Program-made: the position numbers and the translations under genes
Notes under the pieces: generated by a model
Seen by the model: only the letters and a program-made list of their open reading frames with translations
What the model was told of the DNA's origin: nothing
Databases searched by the model: none
From: Asaia bogorensis
Lineage (GTDB): Bacteria > Pseudomonadota > Alphaproteobacteria > Reyranellales > Reyranellaceae
NCBI GenBank assembly: GCA_945889625.1
Contig: CAMDCE010000005.1
Span: forward strand, 1-64,000
Length of the DNA: 64,000 nt
Direction of reading: 5' to 3'
Shown: positions 60,044 to 64,000 of the stretch, in pieces
Position numbering within the stretch: the stretch's first letter is position 1
Layout: each line of letters begins with the position of its first letter

Positions 60044-60087
60044 CCCCTGAAACTAGCGGCTCCGCGACAGCGGGCAAGCACAGACGC

Positions 60088-61218
60088 CTATTCGGCTGCT
60101 CTCGCCAATGCAGGCTGAGGCTTGAACGGCAGGATGGTGACGGCGCGCGCCGCCGGCAGCGGTAACGGCGGTGTTTCCACACCCAACGCGCGGGCGGCAT
60201 TCCAGGCCCAGCGCGGATCGAGCAGGAGGGCGCGGGCGTGCGCTGTGCAGTCGGCCTCGCCCGAGGCGACAATCCGTTCGGCCTGTTCCGGCTCGGTGAT
60301 GACGCCCACCGCCCAAGTCTTGATGCCGGCTTCCCTGCGGATCCGCGCCGAGAACTGAACATGGTAACCCGGCCCGACCGGGATCTTCTGCTGGGCTGCG
60401 TTGCCGCCAGAACTGGCATCGATGAAGTCGCAGCCCAAGGCCTTGAGCTGGCGGGCCGTTTCGATCGTGTCCTCGATCGTAACTCCGCCCTCGACCCACT
60501 CGACACACGACAACCGCATGCCGAGCGCTTTCTCGCTCGACCACACCTTGCGGCAAGCCTCGAACACTTCGAGCGGAAAGCGCCGGCGCTTTTCTGCCGT
60601 GCCGCCGTACTCATCGCCGCGATGATTGCTGAGCGGCGACAGGAACTGGCTGAGGCAGTAGCCGTGCGCGCCATGCAGCTCGACCACGTCGAAGCCCAAC
60701 CGCGCGCTGCGCAGCGTTGCGTCGACGAAGGCCTGCTTGACGCGCTTCAGGCCGACCGGGTCGAGCGCCACCGGCGTGTGCCACTTGGAGTCGTAAGGGA
60801 TCGCAGACGCAGAATAGGTCGTCCACGGCAGGTCGGGCGCGTCGGCTTGAGTGAGCGGTCCGCCGCCCTGCCACGGCCGCTGTGCCGAGGCCTTGCGGCC
60901 GGCATGGGCAAGCTGGATGCCGAGCTTCACCTGCGGCATCCATCCGCGGGCCCACTCGACGATGCCCCTGATCGCAGCTTCGTTCTCGTCACTGTAGAGA
61001 CCGAGGCAACCCTGGGTGATGCGGCCCTCGCGCTCGACGTGGGTCGCCTCGAGACAGAGCAGGCCGGCGCCCGACATCGAGAGCATGCCGTAATGGACCT
61101 GATGCCAGGGCTGCGCACTGCCATCGACAGCGGAATACTGGCACATCGGCGAGACCACGATGCGGTTGGGCAGCGTGACGCCGCCGAGCTCGACCGGAGT
61201 GAAGAGTTGGACGGTCAT
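60088..61218 (-). CDS. NADH:flavin oxidoreductase, old yellow enzyme YqjM/XenA type
   Basis: 376 residues from the ATG at 61218 (MTVQLFTPVELGGVTLPNRI). FMN-binding TIM barrel. Cys26 within SPMCQYSA is the redox-tuning residue of the YqjM class, and HAGRKAS and HGAHGYCLSQFLSPLSNHR with DEYGG supply the flavin and substrate histidines. It reduces activated alkenes, nitro compounds or monoterpenes with NAD(P)H. It starts 25 bases after the nudC stop, possibly co-transcribed. Confidence 0.93.
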   Translation of the reverse strand: MTVQLFTPVELGGVTLPNRIVVSPMCQYSAVDGSAQPWHQVHYGMLSMSGAGLLCLEATHVEREGRITQGCLGLYSDENEAAIRGIVEWARGWMPQVKLGIQLAHAGRKASAQRPWQGGGPLTQADAPDLPWTTYSASAIPYDSKWHTPVALDPVGLKRVKQAFVDATLRSARLGFDVVELHGAHGYCLSQFLSPLSNHRGDEYGGTAEKRRRFPLEVFEACRKVWSSEKALGMRLSCVEWVEGGVTIEDTIETARQLKALGCDFIDASSGGNAAQQKIPVGPGYHVQFSARIRREAGIKTWAVGVITEPEQAERIVASGEADCTAHARALLLDPRWAWNAARALGVETPPLPLPAARAVTILPFKPQPALARAAE

Positions 61219-61243
61219 CTTGGTCCTTTTGGCCGTTGATCGA

Positions 61244-62176
61244 TTAGCCGCTGATCGAGGGGCCGACGGCATGGCCGAGCCACTCCTCGATCAGCCGGCG
61301 GGCGATGGAATCGCGACGTGGCATGAAGAACGAGCCGTCCTTGGGCATGTTCTCGGTCCGGCATTCATCGCGCGTCAGCCAGCGCGCCGACTCGAGTTCG
61401 TCCTTGTTGACCTCGAAATCCATCGACTCGGCCTCGGCGAGAAAGCCGATCATCACCGAGGCGGGAAACGGCCAGGGCTGCGAGGAACGGTAGGTGACGT
61501 TCTTCACCCGCACCTTCACTTCCTCGTAGACCTCGCGCGTCACCGCATCCTCGAAGCTCTCGCCCGGCTCGACGAAGCCGGCGAGCGTCGAGTGCATGCC
61601 GCGTGGAAAATGCTTGCCGCGTCCGAGCAGGCACTTGTCGCCGTGATGGACCAGCATGATGACCGCCGGATCTGTGCGCGGAAAATGCTCGGTCTTGCAG
61701 CTTTCGTTGGTGCACATGCGCACGTGGCCGGCGCGCGTCACCTTGGTGCTGGCGCCGCACACGCCGCAATAGCGATGGCGGCGGTGCCAGTAGGTCATGC
61801 CGCGGGCGTAGGCGAGGATCGAGCCTTCGCGCGCGAACAGGAGCGGCCCGACCTGGCGCAAATCGACGAACTCGCCGAGCTCGCCCAGCGGCGTCTCCTT
61901 GCCGGTGACATCGACGGCGAAGTACGGCGTGCCGTCCATGTAACCCAGGAAGATCTGGTGGTCGGCGGCATTGGCGACGGCGCGACCCATCATGCCCTGC
62001 AGGAACACGGCCTCTGGATTGCCGCCGGTCCTGACCAGGTTCTTTTCGGAGTCGATCGGCACGAATCGCGCCTCGCCGGAGGCGGCGAGCTCGATTATGC
62101 GCTCATCGTTCTCGCGTTCATGGCTGGCACGGTCGATTTCGGCGCTGGAATAGGGATTTCTGGGGCGTTCTTGCAT
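61244..62176 (-). CDS. nudC: NAD(+) diphosphatase / NADH pyrophosphatase NudC
   Basis: 310 residues. A zinc ribbon (Cys137, Cys140, Cys155, Cys160 in RYCGVCGAST and MCTNESCKTEHF) precedes the Nudix box starting GFVEPGE at Gly200 with REVYEEVKV (214-222) and the NADH-specific SQPWPFPAS at 232-240. It hydrolyses NADH and removes the NAD cap of some RNAs. The glycine expected near position 221 of the Nudix signature is a lysine. Located 14 bases downstream of the FAD/Fe-S dehydrogenase gene on the same strand. Confidence 0.92.
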   Translation of the reverse strand: MQERPRNPYSSAEIDRASHERENDERIIELAASGEARFVPIDSEKNLVRTGGNPEAVFLQGMMGRAVANAADHQIFLGYMDGTPYFAVDVTGKETPLGELGEFVDLRQVGPLLFAREGSILAYARGMTYWHRRHRYCGVCGASTKVTRAGHVRMCTNESCKTEHFPRTDPAVIMLVHHGDKCLLGRGKHFPRGMHSTLAGFVEPGESFEDAVTREVYEEVKVRVKNVTYRSSQPWPFPASVMIGFLAEAESMDFEVNKDELESARWLTRDECRTENMPKDGSFFMPRRDSIARRLIEEWLGHAVGPSISG

Positions 62177-62190
62177 GCCCTAATGTGACC

Positions 62191-64000
62191 TCAAGCGAGC
62201 GCGCGTTCCAGCACTTGTGCCACGTGTACCGCCTGTCGGTCGGTGCCGTCGGCGATCTGGTGGCGGCAGGACGTCCCGTCGGCCACGACCAGCACATCGG
62301 CACCGGCCTTGCGTATCGCCGGCAGCAGCGACAGCTCGGCCATGGCGATCGATGTCCTATAGTGCTCGACTTCGTAGCCGAAGCTCCCCGCCATGCCGCA
62401 GCAGCTCGACTCGATCGTGCTCACCGCGAGGTCGGGAACCAATGACAGTGCCTCCTCGACGGCGCTCATGGCACCGAATGCCTTCTGGTGACAGTGGCCG
62501 TGCAGCAGCGCGGTCTTGTGCTGAAGCGGCTTCAGCTCGAGCTTGAGCCGCCCTGCCCTCTTTTCACGCACCAGAAACTCCTCGAGCAAAAAGGCGTTGT
62601 CGGCCGTCTCCCGCGCCGCCTCCCCGAGCCCAAGCGCCAGGAATTCGTCGCGCAAGGTGAACAGGCACGAAGGCTCCAGCCCGATCACCGGCACACCTCT
62701 GGCCACGAAGGGTGCCAGCGCCTCGAGCAGCCGCTCAGCCTCGTCGCGTGCTTTGTCGACCTGGCCGGTGGCGAGATAGGTGCGCCCACAGCACAAGGCG
62801 CGCGAGCCGATGTCGGGCCAGGCGACGGCGACCCGGTGGCCGGCCGCTTCCAGCACGCGGCGCGCAGCTTGCAGGATCTCGGGTTCGAAATTGTTGGAGA
62901 AGGTGTCGGCGAAGATCACCACCGTGGCGTCGGCCGCATCGACGTCGGTGGTGGTGAGGAACGTGTCGCTTCGCCATTTGGGAAGGGTCCGCTGCTTGGC
63001 AAATCCAAGGTAGGGCTGCACGAACCAGGCGAGATTGTAGAGCCATGGCAGGCGGCGGGCCCACGGCGCGGTCGCCGGCAAGTCGCCGATGATCCGGTCG
63101 CGCAAGCTCAGCCCCTTGCTCATGCGCCGCGCCGACTTCACCTCGATCTTCATGCGCGCCATGTCGACGCCGGTCGGGCAGTCGCGCTTGCAGCCCTTGC
63201 AGCTCACGCACAGGTCCATCGCCCTGGCGACGGTGTCGGAGGTGAGCGCTTCGGCGCCGAGCTGTCCCGACAGGGCCAATCGCAAAGTGTTGGCGCGGCC
63301 ACGCGTCAGATGAACCTCGTCGCGCGTCACCCGGAAGGACGGACACATCGTGCCCGCGTCGAACTTCCGGCAATGACCGTTGTTGTTGCACATCTCGACG
63401 GCCTTGGCGAAGCCTCCCGACGCGTCACCGCCGCTGCCTGGCTCCGTCGTCTCTTCGGTGAGCGGATCGTTCTGGACGTTCCATGCCGACCAGTCGAGCG
63501 CGGGCTTGTAGACGACGTTGCCGTAGTCTGGCTTGAAGCGGAACAAAGACCGGTCGTCCATGCGCGAGGGCCGCACGATCTTGCCCGGATTGAGACGCCC
63601 TTCGGGATCGAACGTGTCCTTGATCGCCTCGAAAGCCTTGCTGAGGCGCGGCCCAAACTGCCAGCCCACCCACTCCGATCGCACCAGGCCGTCGCCGTGC
63701 TCGCCGGAATACGCGCCCTTGTATTCGCGCACCAGCGCCGACGCCTCCTCGGCGATCGCGCGCATCCTGGCGGCGCCCTCGCGGCGCATGTCGAGGATCG
63801 GCCGGACATGCAGCGTGCCGACGCTTGCGTGCGCATACCAGGTACCGCGCGTGCCGTGCTTGGTGAAGACGTCGGTGAGGCGCTGCGTGTAGGCCGCAAG
63901 GTGCTCCAGCGGCACGGCGCAATCTTCGATGAAGGAGACGGGTTTGCCGTCACCCTTCATGGACATCATGATGTTGAGCCCGGCCTTGCGCACTTCCCAC
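62191..64000 (-). CDS. FAD-linked oxidase / Fe-S oxidoreductase of YdiJ (D-2-hydroxyacid dehydrogenase) type, C-terminal part
   Basis: Only the last ~602 residues are in the window; the gene continues to the right, with WEV codons just before the visible GTG at 63993. Present are the FAD-oxidase C-domain end (GTRGTWYAHASVGTLHVRPI, then YSGEHGDGLVRSEW), a [4Fe-4S] motif CVSCKGCKRDCPTGVDM, and two cysteine-rich CCG domains (CCGRTYLATGQ, LEPSC, HGHCHQKAF, SSCCGMAGSFGYE). Full YdiJ proteins are about 1010-1020 residues, so roughly 400 are missing. It oxidises D-2-hydroxyacids, donating electrons to the respiratory chain. Confidence 0.93.
   Translation of the reverse strand, partial: WEVRKAGLNIMMSMKGDGKPVSFIEDCAVPLEHLAAYTQRLTDVFTKHGTRGTWYAHASVGTLHVRPILDMRREGAARMRAIAEEASALVREYKGAYSGEHGDGLVRSEWVGWQFGPRLSKAFEAIKDTFDPEGRLNPGKIVRPSRMDDRSLFRFKPDYGNVVYKPALDWSAWNVQNDPLTEETTEPGSGGDASGGFAKAVEMCNNNGHCRKFDAGTMCPSFRVTRDEVHLTRGRANTLRLALSGQLGAEALTSDTVARAMDLCVSCKGCKRDCPTGVDMARMKIEVKSARRMSKGLSLRDRIIGDLPATAPWARRLPWLYNLAWFVQPYLGFAKQRTLPKWRSDTFLTTTDVDAADATVVIFADTFSNNFEPEILQAARRVLEAAGHRVAVAWPDIGSRALCCGRTYLATGQVDKARDEAERLLEALAPFVARGVPVIGLEPSCLFTLRDEFLALGLGEAARETADNAFLLEEFLVREKRAGRLKLELKPLQHKTALLHGHCHQKAFGAMSAVEEALSLVPDLAVSTIESSCCGMAGSFGYEVEHYRTSIAMAELSLLPAIRKAGADVLVVADGTSCRHQIADGTDRQAVHVAQVLERALA

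Overview
The window looks like a chromosomal segment of a GC-rich, aerobic, metabolically versatile alphaproteobacterium, possibly of the Rhodospirillales/Reyranella or rhizobial sphere. That placement is inferred from gene content (DUF1489, DUF2189, a complete liv transporter, orphan TctC/DctP binding proteins, a GltD-like/KorA/KorB cluster) and from the type of palindromic intergenic repeats; no rRNA or tRNA gene is present to confirm it. No phage, CRISPR array or recognised defence island is visible, and the only transposable element is the end of an IS630-type element at the left edge.

Layout. 1-125: end of an IS630-type element. 214-4448: a cell-envelope operon encoding an OmpA-like secreted protein, a MotA/ExbB-type channel with a long repeat-built coiled-coil tail, and a MotB/OmpA-type partner. 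4466-12058: a DUF1489 gene, then the alpha-2-macroglobulin/PBP1C pair. 12188-16479: HMG-CoA lyase, a class IV aminotransferase, a pyrimidine/xanthine permease and a DUF2189 membrane protein. 16499-25916: a long minus-strand run with methylcrotonyl-CoA carboxylase subunits, a crotonase, a small secreted protein, a TRAP binding protein, an acyl-CoA dehydrogenase, an SDR, smpB (TTG start) and dapA. 26027-32722: lytic transglycosylase, aldo/keto reductase, YdhR-like monooxygenase, then an overlapping haloacid dehalogenase / threonine dehydratase / membrane nucleotide cyclase operon. 32804-38257: a small zinc-ribbon protein and a solo HicB-like protein downstream of a perfect FNR/FixK box, then the livMHFGK transporter. 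38351-43842: an alkyl sulfatase, a YjbR-family gene broken by a palindrome, a TctC protein, and an MFS gene divergent from an AraC regulator. 44005-48879: a three-gene 2-oxoacid:acceptor oxidoreductase cluster and a tiny membrane ORF. 48893-56441: a YddA-type exporter, rsmB, and an amidohydrolase with a NitT/TauT-type ABC transporter. 56863-64000: an EamA transporter, a FUSC/HlyD efflux pair, an old-yellow-enzyme reductase, nudC, and a truncated FAD/Fe-S dehydrogenase.

How the genes fit together. HMG-CoA lyase, the biotin carboxylase and carboxyltransferase, and the crotonase cover the lower leucine (isovalerate) pathway; the nearby acyl-CoA dehydrogenase does not carry the isovaleryl-type active site. 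Several envelope functions (PBP1C, A2M, Slt and the MotAB-like complex) act on or near peptidoglycan. The oxidoreductase cluster carries its own FAD/NAD(P)H and ferredoxin module.

The most distinctive signals are: (1) the MotA-like protein whose cytoplasmic tail is seven tandem repeats of about 49 residues, exactly seven heptads each, next to a MotB-like partner, an architecture resembling ZorAB without ZorC/D/E; (2) several families of palindromic repeats, one copy of which breaks a coding gene, another of which is embedded in frame in slt, and another of which supplies a ribosome-binding site; (3) a perfect FNR/FixK box in front of a solo HicB-like gene and a zinc-ribbon gene; (4) a candidate CTG-started membrane micro-ORF overlapping the stop codon of the oxidoreductase beta subunit.
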